Shown: positions 36,350-48,839, counted from the stretch's first letter. The stretch is DNA of 64,000 nt from Maratus speciosus (GCA_963932465.1 OZ010786.1:443722619-443786618), one strand, 5' to 3'. The notes: generated by a model from the sequence alone, not told the origin. Numbers and translations: made by a program.

Positions 36350-37170
36350 AAGCCATGCTTTGTTTGGATTCGCGAGCATTATTTAATATGATAAATGTAA
36401 TTTATCATGTAATTTGAATGTAACAATATTTTAAATTATTTTTGCATCCTCATTAAGCAAAAACGTTGGTTTATGATTCGGCGCGTTTCAATTTTAGAAA
36501 TGTAAACCCAGCCAAATAACTAATAATTTTCTAGGATTTTTTTTAATTTACGATATAAAACTGGTATAAATAAAAATATTTTTGAAGCAAAATCTTACAA
36601 AATATTTATATAACGAATTTAACAATTAATTTTATTTGTTTACAATTCTTTTGCTGCCACTTTACAAAAAATAAAAAAACATAAAATAATTTATTTTAAA
36701 TTCGTAAGTATCGTCTGCGTAAATGATTTCACATAATAAGAATAAATTGTGTATTTGAATTCTTAACACTGAAAAATACTTTTATAATTGAAACCAAATA
36801 ATTGAATTTTCACAAATTTTAATTCATTAAATATATGCTATAATTTTCATAAAAAAGGATATTCTAAAATTTTATAAAAGAAATCGTAACTCCGTGATTT
36901 ATTTTTTATTCTGAAAATATACCTGTTTAATTTTTTATTTGCAAAAATGCGTCCGCAATGGAAAAACATGCAAAATAAATTAATTAAAATAATAAATTTT
37001 TATTATATACGTTATATTCGTTTATATACGTTATTCTGTAAAAAAAATAATATTGTGCAAATCTACAGATGATAATTTAATTTTATGTTTAATTTCAAGT
37101 CAAAATACCGAACAGTTTTTTGTAAAGTGTACGACAAAATGTAATTTGTGTAATCTAGTGGAGGATTCTC
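36350..37170 (+). repeat. Repeat F, uninterrupted copy
   Basis: The inverse of this segment is found at 54590-55179 and continues at 59712-59990, on the far side of the Ty3 element. The Ty3 target corresponds to TACAA at 36641-36645 (inverse of TTGTA), so this copy is a paralogous empty site. The two copies differ by small indels and many substitutions. Non-coding. Confidence 0.8.
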
Positions 37171-38277
37171 TTCGTTCATCCTAATAATAGTTTGAAATTT
37201 TTAGATGCTTGATTCTGCTCAAGATAGATATGAATTGTTAAAATTATACGTCCTCCATCAAGTATTTATTGATAAAATTTGATTGTGCGCTTTCGCGGTA
37301 GATTTAATATGGACTAGAATTCTTTCAGTTCTGAATGCGTTCGTTTTGGTAATGAATAGTTGTAAATATACGTTCATACTTTAAATTTTAACTAAAAGAT
37401 ATACTGTGTGCATATATATTTTAAATCATAAAACCTGGAACACAATTACTGCGTTTTTCTTGTTAGTGTTTTTCTTGTTAGTTTTTTTTTTTTTTTCCGA
37501 ACCAATAACTAGTCGGATGTTCCAATCCCAAAAGCTTTCTTCCTTCTCATACATGTTAATATTTCAAAACGTTTTCCACATGATAATTATTTAATGTTAT
37601 TACTTCAATGCTACACTAACTTTGATCTTAAGTTTCTGCTTGATTTTAAAAATCCGAATAAAAACGAGCTAATCTCAAACATAATACTTAATAAAATCAA
37701 TCTTTTTTTTATTCTGTTGTATATCAGCTGCGTGAAAATCACCGGGTTAGCTTGATGCGAATTTCCCGTTGCTGCATGAACATGCACAACGGAACTATGA
37801 AAAATTTAGAAAAATCGCTAATACAGTTCCTTTATTCGGCTGAATATTTCTAAATTCAAGGAATACCTGCTGGCCATAGCCAAAATCATACAAAAAATTG
37901 GTGGAGTTCTATACGTAACTTCATACATTTTCCTATTGTACAAAGTGGACAGACAGATATTTTGAATAAAAATGTTTTCCGGATCGCAGGCCTCTAAAAC
38001 ATGCAAATCCGTTGAAAACGGGAAGTTTTAAAAATCTCGATTACAATACATTCTTCTTTAGAAAGAAGAATCTAAAACACAGCTGACTCTTACAAACACA
38101 TTAAAAAAGGAGAAAAATTGTCAATAAAAGCTCTTTCGATCAACAAAGGCAGTGAAATCTTTATCATGAAATGAAGAACAATGCAGAATGTTTTAAAAGA
38201 CACGCTATGAAATGCTATCCTACATCTATGAAAAAAACATTAATGGATTACGCGGATTAAGAAATGGATTATTCTTA
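37171..38277. other. Intergenic, no gene recognised
   Basis: Short frames at 37406 and 37818 show no domain. Nothing else recognised. Confidence 0.5.
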
Positions 38278-38793
38278 CGTGGGTGGTTCAATAATTATTG
38301 TCCCTAGTGTATATAAAATATTTGTACCGTGATTGTTGATGTGGAATATCGAAGCCTAATCTCTTAAATGCCTATGTGCTCAATTTCAGAACCGCTATAT
38401 TAACATATTTTAGTAGGAAGGGTGAAGTTTTAAAGCCCTATTTTTGAGGGTATTTTTAAGTAGGGGGGTAAGGGTGAAATGCTGGTTTGGAGCCTATGAG
38501 GCTACATATGCGACAGAGGATAAGAAGTGACTACACCACTGTGATCCCGAGTCCAAACGACAGTAGTTATGTCTCACCCACTGTCACAAATCTAGCCCCA
38601 TAAGCTAAAAATCAGCCTTTCATACCCACTTCCTCCCTTTCACTCCTCCCTCCAAAACTATGTGAATATAGCGTCTATGGTTCTGAAATTGAGCATATAG
38701 GAATCTAAGACATCAAGCTTCGATACTCCACAATAACTATCGCAGTACAAAAATTTACATTCATTATGGACAATAATTATTGAACCACCCACA
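38278..38793. mobile_element. ~516-bp TA-flanked MITE
   Basis: Terminal inverted repeats include GGGTGGTTCAATAATTATTG at the left (from 38281) and the exact inverse at the right (ending 38790), continuing a few bases inward. TA occurs at 38276-38277 and 38794-38795. Inversion continues well into the element (TGCTCAATTTCAGAACC near 38378 against GGTTCTGAAATTGAGCATAT near 38680). No ORF. Consistent with a Tc1/mariner-mobilised MITE. Confidence 0.85.
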
Positions 38794-38795
38794 TA

Positions 38796-39725
38796 TAATG
38801 GCTTATTTTACTCAACCGTCTTCGTAATAAACCATAACCACCAATTGTAAAAATAGTAAATTAAATTCAATTGCACATTATCAAAAGTAAAGCGAATTAA
38901 CGGAATAGAACCATTAATTTTTCTTCTGCTCGAAGTCAGTTCAAGCATTCCAAAATAGCGCGTTTCGTCAATGATCCCTAGATAAAGGAAAAAACCGTGA
39001 TACACTTTGTTGTGATGTCGCGAAACATCACACGAAGCATGGTAAACAAAGAAAAAAATATCTTAACAACTTGAATGTTTCGATTTCATTGGATTGTGGA
39101 ATTAATAATTATTATTTAATAATAATTATTAATAATTCCTCGTGCCAACGTAATCGTGGATATTCTCTGCTTCGTGTGAGGTTTCGTGCCGTCTCAACAC
39201 AGCGTGTCACTCGGCTTTTTCGTTTATCCAGGAACGTTGTTTTCGTTTGCCCAACTGGATTCGAAAGAAACTTGGAAGTGATTGAGTAAAATGACTCTGT
39301 ATTTGAAGACTTAAAATTACGCAGCATCGATCTTATTTCAATATATAGAAGTTTAAATTCTAGTGATCAATTCATCTTGAGTTAAATAATTAAAATTGAT
39401 ATAAAAAGAGCAAAAAAATTTACAAGAATTACATTCAGGTGCATACATGTAATATAAAATTATTTAAAATACATCAAAAATATCGTAAATATCTTAAAAT
39501 ACATTAGAAATACCCAGAACGTTTTCAGTCATCACAAGGCCGTCATCAGTGGGATTTAAATGTTATTATTATTTTCTTTGCACTTATTCCATAATTGTCT
39601 AGAAGAAAATCATTGTAAATTGAAGGTTGCGCGTCAGTTAAAGTTATTCAAATTTTCATCAAAATGAGCTTTCATTTATTATGCAGTAAATTTTTCCATA
39701 CTTTAGGGATATCGTACGATAGTGC
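38796..39725. other. Intergenic, no gene recognised
   Basis: Includes an AATAATTATTATT palindromic run (39104-39136). Overlapping frames on both strands at 39071-39327 have no known motif. Confidence 0.45.
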
Positions 39726-39727
39726 AT

Positions 39728-39958
39728 CATTACAAGCTGTATCTTTATTAGGAATTATTTCAATTGATCCTCTTATAATGGCTTCCTGGTAGTGATAACT
39801 ATTTATACGAAATATAATTTTCGATTTATAAAAATCTACTTTTATAAGTTGAGTTTGAGATAATCTTGATGATGCAGTCTTACCAGGCGTAATTACCAGG
39901 AAGCCATTATAAGAGAACCATTTGAAATAATTGCTAATAAATATACAGCTTGTAACGA
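39728..39958. repeat. Small foldback, ~66-bp arms
   Basis: The arm at 39728-39793 (CATTACAAGCTGTATC... to ...ATGGCTTCCTGGTA) is inverted at 39893-39958 (TTACCAGGAAGCCATTATAA... to ...TACAGCTTGTAACG) with a few mismatches. The loop is about 100 bp. No target duplication was identified. Confidence 0.75.
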
Positions 39959-41119
39959 TTGCAATTTCAGGAGAACATATTGGTCAAAGCTGTATTTAAA
40001 ACGAAAACACAACTTCTAAATTTTTATTTATTTACTTTGAAAACAATAATGGATCACTACTAATTTCTTGTTCACATCTTCACCACTACCTTCAATATTG
40101 ATGTGAAATATAGCCCAAAAAGTTTAGTGCACTTATTTTGTCATTATTGAGGCAGTATTACTGAAAAATTGGCATTTTATTGCAGATGTTGTCAATGTCA
40201 CACCAATATTTGTATAAAAAAAAGACATTGCAGTAAATATGTATTTCTAATGTAAAGCCAATATTCCCAGTTCGTTGAAACTATCCTCAGTCAAAGATAT
40301 CCCGTTGGCAGTCTACTTATTCAGGGTATGGGATAAATAGACAGATATTGTTATTTTGAGTGTCTGATTTCTAATGGAGGGAGTATTAGATATTGGGGTC
40401 AATATAATCAATATTAGTTTATATGAAAAATATAAAAAATATGTAAGAAGAAGAATACGTTTAAATATTCGTGGGTAATTTGAAGATTTCACAAACAAAT
40501 AAATTTCAAAATTATAATCTTATTAGTACTTTTCTTTTCTAGTTAATTTTTTTATAGGAAAATCATTTATTCCGACTAAAAATGATTTCAAAAGAAAAGC
40601 TTTTTCAACCCAATTTCAAAGACACATACTTTTACAAGATTTTAATATTGTTATTTTCCTACTTAAATTTATTCAAATAACCAAAGTACTTATGGTTTCA
40701 CAGAATATGTTATTACATTTTTTATTATCACCTATATAAGGTTATGATTAGTCTAATGAGATGTATATTTAATTAAGTGTTCTCTTTTAATGCAATCATC
40801 TAAGTCAAAGAGTTTTAACAATTTTAAGTTACCCCATATAAAAATTATAGCTCTTGAGACTTACGTTTGAGAGGCTTTCACAAGCTTATTAGGATAGGAA
40901 GCAATCGTTATGCTGAAAACAATTCCTTGTTATTGCATGCCAAATAAAAAAAAAATAATAATAAAAAAAAAAAACCCTAACACTCTTGATCCGAGAAATT
41001 CTTCTTTAAAGAATGTTAAAACAAGGACTTGAAAACCAAGTGAAATTTGCACGAAACAAGGCGGGCGATGACGGACGGAACAAGAAGTAAGTTAAGAATA
41101 GTAAAAATTCCCCTTTGAT
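39959..41119. other. Intergenic, no gene recognised
   Basis: AT-rich with an A-rich run at 40945-40975. No gene. Confidence 0.5.
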
Positions 41120-41520
41120 TCTGTTGTCATGACAACAGAGGATTAGAAAGATTGCAAAATGAAGTACTGCACTTAGGGAAAATGGAATCAAGGAGGAGAA
41201 GATGTTGACGACACTGTAGTTGAACATATCATTTCAGAATAATTCTCAAATCTTGAAAATTCTTTGAAAATTTACATCTTGGAAAATCAATATTTCTCCA
41301 CATAGAAAAGGCTACATTGGAAAGATCAAATATGAAACTCTAATTTAAATTATGGTGTAAAATACAAGGGCTGATGGTGATTTTGTTCTTATATTAAAAA
41401 AAGAAATTGTGAATATTAAACTTTTTAAGAGTTACCAAAAATTTTTAACTGTTCTGTATAAAGTGTAAGTCATATTGTAATATCATGAGATATAAAAGAG
41501 TTGAAATTAAAAAAACTTTT
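41120..41520. repeat. Dispersed repeat family G, copy 1
   Basis: Diverged match to 61770-62080: 'tgtcatgacaacagagg', 'caaaatgaagtactgcacttag', 'gacgacactg', 'aaaatcaatatttctc', 'gatcaaatatgaa'. Non-coding. Confidence 0.55.
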
Positions 41521-43199
41521 AAAACCCTTTAATACTTTTAAAATAACAAAAAACAATAAACTATCGTATAACTACTTTTTTAATTAAATCTTGTTTAATG
41601 AAAGAATAAGCTATAAAATAAAGTCATGAGGTACTCAGTACACTAAACAAGAACTAAATTGTATTTTTTGTTGCAAGTGACGAATATTAATAGCTATTTA
41701 TTTTTACAAAAAAAAAAAGAATATCACAGTTGTTCCTGTAATATATGTCTTAACATATTATAAGGCTTTGCAACCAAATTGTAGATTTATAATAAATATG
41801 TCTTTAAATTAAAAACCCTTAAGAAGTATATCTTCAATTACTTTCCTTGTGCGAAAGCGGAAACTTTTCACAGTTTTGCGAACAGAAAAGAAAATGTAAA
41901 AACAAAAAATAAATAAATAAATAATTTTTTTGAAGTACAGAACATTTATTCATTCCTTAACTGTTTTTGAAAAGCACAACTTCTAAAGAAGAACATACTG
42001 AATTAGACGAAATGCAGCACTGAAAAGGAAAACAATTTTAGAAAATATCAAACACAGCCCATGAAAACACATGATATTAGTGTAACGGAATTATTATTAT
42101 TTTTTTTGTGAAAAAATGCATTATTTATAGAATAAACTTAGTTCTTAGTGATAACGAATTACTCTTATTCCTTTACTTAAAAGCATTTTTCGTCGATTTC
42201 ATGGCAAACTACGATTCGATTAAGGCACCTTCCTATTTGCCGATTAAATTGAAATTTTAATATTTTAAAAGATAAATGGTTACAATGTAATGCAAGTGCA
42301 TTTGACGTATTTACTCAAAGGAGGCACTAATGACTCATATATACTTTATCTACAGGTATATTAGCTGTCACATATTTCACCTTCAAATATACTATGAGAA
42401 TGAACCAGGTTTACAGAGCAAAAGTGAAAAACTTTTTATTATAACACTAATATGTTTTTTTTTATTATTATTTAATACGTTTTTATTTATTCCCCACTAT
42501 CAAAATGAAAATAAATTGTTATAAGAAAAATATCAGCAATGTATTTAAACAAACTCAATTTTTTATGATTTTATTTGCATAACATGGAATATCCCTATAA
42601 TAACCTTATTATTATGATATTGCGATATCCATTGTATAGTATCAGATGTTAGGTGAATTTATCAAACAATAACTGCTGTATATGATTATGTAGATATTAA
42701 ATTTTTTGCAAGTGTAAATATTAATAAAGAATATATTGTTATGTGTACCAAGAAACTATCACAATTTTATGTAGTTTACTTAATTTAACTGTAGGCGCAG
42801 ATGATAATATATTAATTTTTTATGAATATTACTAAAAAAAATCATATTACGTTTTTTAGGGGGAGAACTGAAATCTGTTTTTTTTTTTTTTCAGTTTATT
42901 GCACGATTCTGTTATAAACAGTCTTTACTCTATTAGAAATAAATTTCCTGTATAGTACCTTTTTAAAAAATCTATATAGCAGTATTTTCTTGCAATTTTA
43001 TTATTTTTCAGTGTTACAATTTATGATGTATTTGTAAATACTTTTTCATCTAAAGGTTTTAAATAAAAATTTAAAATATTGAAGACATAATTAAATTTTA
43101 ATTGAATTCATCAATTAATTTTTAATAAAAGTGCTTAAATTGTGTGACAAATAAAAATTCATAAACTTAATTTGTGACTTTACACAATTTTCCAACTGA
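41521..43199. other. Intergenic, no gene recognised
   Basis: AT-rich. The 64-codon frame at 42330 is hydrophobic and T-rich and shows no family. Nothing else. Confidence 0.5.
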
Positions 43200-43331
43200 A
43201 CCAGAGTTCGGACCTGGTAATTTGCACCGTCTCTACCCTCCACCCCCCTTCTGTACGGACCTGCGATACAAATTTAAGTGGCATTCAAGAATATTATTAC
43301 GGGCCGGGCAACGCCGGTCGGGGACAGCTAG
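43200..43331 (+). mobile_element. Helitron-type 3' end
   Basis: A GC-rich island in AT-rich DNA ends with GGGCCGGGCAACGCCGGTCG then GGGACAGCTAG followed by T. A short GC hairpin about 10 nt before CTRR (here CTAG, 43328-43331) with a following T is the standard Helitron 3' terminus. The 5' end was not located. No Rep/helicase is present, so a non-autonomous or truncated copy is likely. Confidence 0.55.
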
Positions 43332-45059
43332 TAAAAATAATAAATGAGAAGTTGTCTAATATACATACAGACAATAAAGTCCTGCATCGGAAACGGGTTC
43401 AACAGGTTTTTCAAAAAAAAGTCCTGGATATTTTTTGAATGGAAAAAAATTTCATTATTAATAAGTGTATATATCCATAATTTTATATAATAAAAGTAAA
43501 TATGATATTAGAGATATAATTGTGCACAATTTTTCTATAATTGTATTAAAATAGGATTGATTTTCTTTCACTTCGGATTCAGATTGAAACGTATCGGGTT
43601 TGGTTTGGGTTTCGAGATGACAATTTTTTGTCATCTTCGGGTATGGTTTCGTGCTGACTTTCACCAGAAATTTTGGTTTCGGTACGGGTTTTAACAGACC
43701 TGTGCAGAATTCTTAAACATATATGTTATTTCGAAATTATAATAAGTTTTTTCTACACCACACTGTAAAACTACAACATGCAAAATATTACTTTTTAAAA
43801 ATGTCTTTAATTATATATCTAAGTTATTTTCATTCTAAAGAGTTGAAGAGTTCCTATTTGATTGTTTTAGTTTATCTTTTTTTTCCCACTACGTCACTTT
43901 AAATAACATACAATAACGAAAGTTAAAAAGTTTCTTTCGGACGTCTGGTAGCTTTATGCCATTAAATGGTTTGCTTTTCGTCGTAAAAGTTTACGAAATG
44001 TTTAGAAAAGTCAAAGCCGGCTGTCAAGTCTAATTTGTAACTTTTGTTTCAAATTTAAATCCCTGCAGTAGCAAATGATATTTTGTACACAATATTTCAA
44101 GATAAAGACAGTTCATATCACAAAAGAAGAAAATATACTTTCAAGCGTTATAGCATTAACAAAAATATTATTTTGAATTTTATCGTAAACATGATATTTT
44201 ATATATACTTCTAATCACACAAAATTTGAAAGAGTTATTCTCTATTTACAATTTCATTTCATGGGCGTTCAATCTCATTTATTTTGTTTTATCTACAAGG
44301 TATTCAAATTTAGAGCATGCAAACTTCACAATATCTGTATTATAAAATCTGTATTATAAAGAAAAACAAGTCCGTGAGTGACGCTGACGAGGTATTGACA
44401 ATAGCAATGACCAGAAAAATAAATATCGCTTTATTTTGAAAATAGATTAATTACTAAACATCGCTAAATTTCAATTTTTGCACCTTCGAATTGAAAAAAA
44501 AAACATTCAAGTAAAATTTGTTTGAAAACTATATCTAAATTTCTTCATTTCTTGATTGGTTTATAAAATAATTAGTAACCATGATTTTTTAAAACCTATC
44601 CCTATTAAACCTATCCCTAAAGGAAGAATGACCCGTTTGCACCTAAACCAATAATAATATAGCATTTATATCCTAGTAATATTCTATAATGAGATGAAAA
44701 CTTTCTCAATATCAAACAAATAAAGAAATCGAAAGAAATAAAATGCAAATCACTTAAACATTCACATAATCAATATCAAAAAGGATACGAAATGTCAACT
44801 TTGGCTATTTTTTCGGCAATTGACCACTGATATGAGGTTAATACAAAATTATCGATAATTATAAATTTGAAAAAAAAAAAATTTGAATTATTGGTATGTT
44901 TCATGCGAAAGGGATTTTTGGTGTTTATGGAGACAACAAAAAATATGTATATTAAATGTGAAAAATCAATTGGAGTTTTCAATTAAATATGGTTTTCACC
45001 TATTTTCTGTATACCGGGTATTATGTTCTATAACCCGGAAAGCCCGGATTCGGACCCCT
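43332..45059. other. Intergenic, no gene recognised
   Basis: AT-rich. Near 43590-43690 GGTTT-rich sequence (GGGTTTGGTTTGGGTTTCG) is unlike its surroundings but not identified. Confidence 0.5.
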
Positions 45060-45890
45060 TGGTCAGGGATATTTCCTGAGATTGCGTAGAAATCGCAATT
45101 TTGAACGTTTCCAGAACGCTTTTCGTGCATTTTCACACCTTTTAAATTTCGAATTAAAAAAAAATGTTATTAGGGAGCATTTACATCAAGCAATTAGAAT
45201 GCCAAATTTCAAATTGCTAGCCCCTGCAGCATCACAAAACAGAAAGTTTTTTGCTCCTTGAACACCCAGATGGTAGTGACACCGGTTTAAATAGAACCTA
45301 TGTTATAGCAAGGGCTGTCACCATCAATTTCAAACTATTACTTTTAAAATTGGTATGGTACTTCATGAGATTGCGTAGAAATCGCAATTTAGAACGTTTT
45401 TAGAACGCTTTTTGCCCATTTTCACTCGATTTTAATTTCGGATTTTTTAAGAGATGTTCTTAGAGATCATGTACATCTAATAAGTAATTACCGTGCAAAA
45501 TTTCATGTTTCTAGGCCCTGCACTAACACAAAAATCGCAATTTAGAACGTTTTTTGCTCCTGCAAACCCCAGTTCGTAGTGACAACGACATAAAATATAG
45601 CCTATGATAGAGCAACGACTGTCACCATCCATTTCTAGCCATAACATTAGACATCGGTTTGATACTTTCTGAGTTTGGTAGAAATCGCCATTTAGAACGC
45701 TTTTCGCCCATTAACACCCCTTTTAAATTTCGAATTTTTTAAGAAATGTTCTGAGAGTTAATTTATATCTTATAAATAACTACCATACAAAATTCCATGT
45801 TCTTAGGCCCTTCAAGAACACAAAAATAGTATTTTTGGAACTGTTTTAGCTCCTGCCTACCCTTTGTTGGGGTAGTGGCATGGATATAAG
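45060..45890. repeat. ~297-bp tandem repeat, about 2.8 units (Copia target)
   Basis: TGAGATTGCGTAGAAATCGC begins at about 45077 and 45367, with a diverged form near 45671. Each is followed by 'gaacgtttttagaacgcttttcgcccattttcac' and later 'gtagtgacaacgacataaaatatagcctatg'. The third unit is interrupted at 45890 by the Copia element and continues at 51776. No coding. Confidence 0.75.
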
Positions 45891-46718
45891 TGTTGGCAAA
45901 AAGCCACCTCTACTCTGCACAGCAGGTTACGCGCACTAGTACTTAGATAAATAAACAGATATCGTTCTGGCCATTAAAACACAATTAATATAATAATATA
46001 GGTAATTGCTTACCTTTATCTTTCTTCAGCAGCAATATTCCTCATGCTTGGGCTTGGCGCACATTTTTAACTTCAGTGGGTAATCCATTTATTACGAAGC
46101 TAAAGTGTTGTTAAAAAAAGGTGTTGGTTAAATGTATTATATTATTTATATTTAATCCACACTTGAGACTTGATCACTTTCGTTATAGAGAATTATATTA
46201 AAATTTTGACTTTACATTTTAAATTAATGCGTTACAAACAGCTGCCTTTTGCAGCAACAAATTAAATATTACATGTTTCTCTTTTGAGATAAATTGGGCA
46301 ACTAACTTAATAAATAAAAAGAGTTTTTTTTTTTTTTTTTGAGTCGGAGTTTTTTTTGATGACGTCAGACAGCTGCAGCATTCGTGGGTTGATATTAAAA
46401 CAAATTTCGCGAACATATTTCACATATTAATATCATTGTTTATCTTGAGTAGGATGATTTAGCAATAATCGGAAAGTTTGTTTATTGCAGAATGATTTAT
46501 TATTACTTAATGTATTTATTTATGTGTTCAAATGTTTTTAATCTTGAATTGCTTCCTGTTTTGAAATCAGTTAATGATATCTAAGATGATTATGAATTGA
46601 TTTACTGCTACTAAATTAGTTCAAGTATTTTAAAGTGTTATGTCCTTGAAAGTTATTGCTTGTATAATGTTTCTAAAGTAGTTTACTGTCCATATCTGAG
46701 AGGGTTATAAATCCATCA
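45891..46718 (-). repeat. Copia 3' LTR (left)
   Basis: 828 bp, direct repeat of 50952-51775, begins TGTTGG and ends ATCCATCA on the plus strand. Contains a long poly-T run (46323-46340) that differs in length from its partner. Confidence 0.95.
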
Positions 46719-47570
46719 CCCTTCCTTAACCATCTCAGATGTATCCGGTAATAGTTGCATGGATTCACGATGTTTCAGGAATTGAGGCTTGGCCAGTGGT
46801 TTGGTCAGCGCGTCTGCTGCCATGTCTTGTGTTGGGCAGTAACGAAGATCCAGTATTCCATCTTCTTTCATCTCTTTTATTGCGTGATAACGCACATCAA
46901 TGTGTTTTGTGCGTTTTGAAAATTTTTCGTTCTCCACCATCTTGATGACGCTCTGGTTGTCTTCATACAGTATTACTGGTAAATTTTGTTTGAAGTCCAG
47001 TTCTGCTAATAATTTCCTCAGCCAGGCAATTTCCTGTCCTGCACTAGCTGCAGCTACAAATTCAGCTTCTGCCGATGAATAGGCAATGCAATTTTGCCTT
47101 TTCGTGTACCATTGAATGGGACTGTTTCCCAACATGAATAGGTTTCCAGTAGTTGATTTTCTGGTTCGTGTGTCCCCCGCCCAGTCGGAGTCAGAAAAAC
47201 CGATGAGTTGTGGATTGTGACTTATGTTTAAGGTGAGGTTTAACGATTTTGTAGTGTTCAGGTAACTTATTATGCGTTTCACACCGTTCCAGTCTTTTAG
47301 GCGCGGATTTTCACATCTTCTGCTGAGTATGTTAACAGCGGCTGATATGTCTGGACGCGTAGTGGTTCCTATATATAACAACGATCCTATCGCTTGTCTG
47401 AATTTCGTATTGTTGGGTAATAAATTTTCTTCGTCTTCTAATTTGTGAAAACCTGCATCCATAGGAGTGCTTGCGGGTTTTGCTTTTTCTAAATTAAATT
47501 TTCTTGCAAGTTCTTCTATGTTTAGTCTTTGATTCAGTATATACCCGTTTTCTGATTTCTTTATTTCCAT
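46716..47570 (-). CDS. Copia pol, RT C-terminus and RNase H
   Basis: The 284-residue continuation of the gag-pol frame, in frame with the segment upstream and separated from it by a TAG at 47601-47603 and ten codons. It contains the conserved Copia block ASTPMD and the STPMD-to-SLLYIGTTTRPDI stretch, then Ty1/Copia RNase H: GFSDSDWAGD with its catalytic aspartate (about residue 127), YSSAEAEF, and EDNQSVIKM, ending with the KHIDVRYH / ALTKPL motifs. The stop overlaps the inner edge of the 3' LTR by 3 bp. The first methionine of this segment is internal, not a real start; translation would need read-through of the stop. Confidence 0.92.
   Translation of the reverse strand: MEIKKSENGYILNQRLNIEELARKFNLEKAKPASTPMDAGFHKLEDEENLLPNNTKFRQAIGSLLYIGTTTRPDISAAVNILSRRCENPRLKDWNGVKRIISYLNTTKSLNLTLNISHNPQLIGFSDSDWAGDTRTRKSTTGNLFMLGNSPIQWYTKRQNCIAYSSAEAEFVAAASAGQEIAWLRKLLAELDFKQNLPVILYEDNQSVIKMVENEKFSKRTKHIDVRYHAIKEMKEDGILDLRYCPTQDMAADALTKPLAKPQFLKHRESMQLLPDTSEMVKEG
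46719..46728 (-). other. Copia polypurine tract
   Basis: On the minus strand the bases abutting the 3' LTR read AAGGAAGGG, the expected position and composition for plus-strand priming. Confidence 0.7.
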
Positions 47571-47600
47571 GCCTAAATAGTGAGCTACTTCCCCAAGGTC

Positions 47601-48818
47601 CTATAATGCAAATTCTTCCTTTAAAGATTTTATTATGTCTTCAATCGTTTCGTTTTCACCGCCTATCAAAATATCGTCAACATACACTATTACGTAAGTT
47701 GAAGTTTTGTTTTCTTTTCGTGTATATAGACATGAGTCCACGGTGCTTTGTTGAAAGTTTAAATTTTTTAAAGATTGTGCGATTTTTTTATTCCAAGTTC
47801 TGGCTGCCTGTTTTAGTCCGTAGATCGATTTTTTTAATTTACACATTTTGTTTTCTGAGTTTTTCTCAATGTACCCCTCCGGTTGTTTCATATAAATTTC
47901 GTCTTCTAACTCACCGTAGAGAAAGGCTGTGTCGATATCTACGTGTCGCACGTTCAACTGCTTATGTGCGGCTACTGTCAAAAATGTTCTCAAAGTTGTT
48001 TGTGACACTACTGGGGCGAAAGTCTCGTCATAGTTTTCCCCATATTTTTGGCTAAACCCTTTGGCTACTAAACGTGCTTTGTACTTTTGAGTGTTTCCGT
48101 AACTGTCTAATTTCTTTTTGAATATCCATTTGCAACCTATAACCTTTTTGTTAGGTGGAGGATCCACTAATTCCCATGTGTTGTGTTGTCTCAGCGAATT
48201 GATTTCCGCTTGTGTGGCTTTAAGCCAATTTTCCTTTTCTTTGGGATTATTTATTTCCAATATTTCATTCCAACTAGTGGGTTCTGTCATATCGTCATTT
48301 TTTACATAACAGGCGTATCTGTCTGGTGGTACCCCCCTGTTCGATCTTTCAGATCTTCTTGGTTCATTGGTCGGTTGTTTGGACGTGGTTGGTTCTTCGG
48401 TTGTGTTGTTTATCTCTGTTTCAATGTAATGTTTGTCGTCATATGAGTTTTCTGTCTCTTTATTTTCTTTTAGGTTAATTTTGCTATTTTCTATGAATTT
48501 CACTATTCTGCCAATTACAATTTTATTTTCTTTAGTGTATACGCGATATCCTTTTGAGTTGTTATCGTATCCTACAAAAATCCCTTCCTGAGCCCTGTCG
48601 TCCAATTTTCCTCGATGTTGTTTATTCACATATACGTAAGCTTTGCATCCGAATGTTCGCAAATAGTGTAAATTTGGTTTGCGATTAAACCATAGCTCAA
48701 ATGGGGTTTTATTTGTCGATCTTGTTGGTAAGCGATTCTGTAAATGATTCGCGGTGTTAATTGCTTCTCCCCAAAATCTTTGTGGCAGATGTGCTTCTCT
48801 GAGTAGGCTTCTAGTCAT
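47601..48818 (-). CDS. Copia pol, integrase C-terminus and reverse transcriptase
   Basis: A 405-residue middle part of the gag-pol frame. It begins just after the integrase catalytic glutamate with the conserved LPQRFWGEAINTANHLQNR region and the GKLDDRAQEGIFVGY block. Then comes the Copia RT: GCKWIFKKK, YKARLVAKGFSQKYG, FAPVV, HVDIDTAFLYGEL with a catalytic aspartate, KSIYGLKQAARTW, and YVDD (about 27 residues from the end) as the remaining catalytic pair. It ends at TAG (47601-47603), where a lysine codon is typical, so AAG to TAG is the likely change. Upstream it is separated from the Gag/integrase part by one TGA. Confidence 0.92.
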   Translation of the reverse strand: MTRSLLREAHLPQRFWGEAINTANHLQNRLPTRSTNKTPFELWFNRKPNLHYLRTFGCKAYVYVNKQHRGKLDDRAQEGIFVGYDNNSKGYRVYTKENKIVIGRIVKFIENSKINLKENKETENSYDDKHYIETEINNTTEEPTTSKQPTNEPRRSERSNRGVPPDRYACYVKNDDMTEPTSWNEILEINNPKEKENWLKATQAEINSLRQHNTWELVDPPPNKKVIGCKWIFKKKLDSYGNTQKYKARLVAKGFSQKYGENYDETFAPVVSQTTLRTFLTVAAHKQLNVRHVDIDTAFLYGELEDEIYMKQPEGYIEKNSENKMCKLKKSIYGLKQAARTWNKKIAQSLKNLNFQQSTVDSCLYTRKENKTSTYVIVYVDDILIGGENETIEDIIKSLKEEFAL

Positions 48819-48839
48819 GTCTAATAGCGACCTGTTTTT

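Noticed and set aside
39071..39327. Arginine-rich frames on both strands, considered as a host exon
   Set aside because: No splice-consistent neighbours, no known motif, and both strands are open over the same span.
45005..45065. CCCGGATTCGGACCCC considered as a tRNA T-arm
   Set aside because: No acceptor or anticodon stem could be formed around it, and it lies at the start of a tandem repeat.
47504..48055. 183-residue plus-strand frame over the Copia pol
   Set aside because: Shadow of the minus-strand RT coding region.
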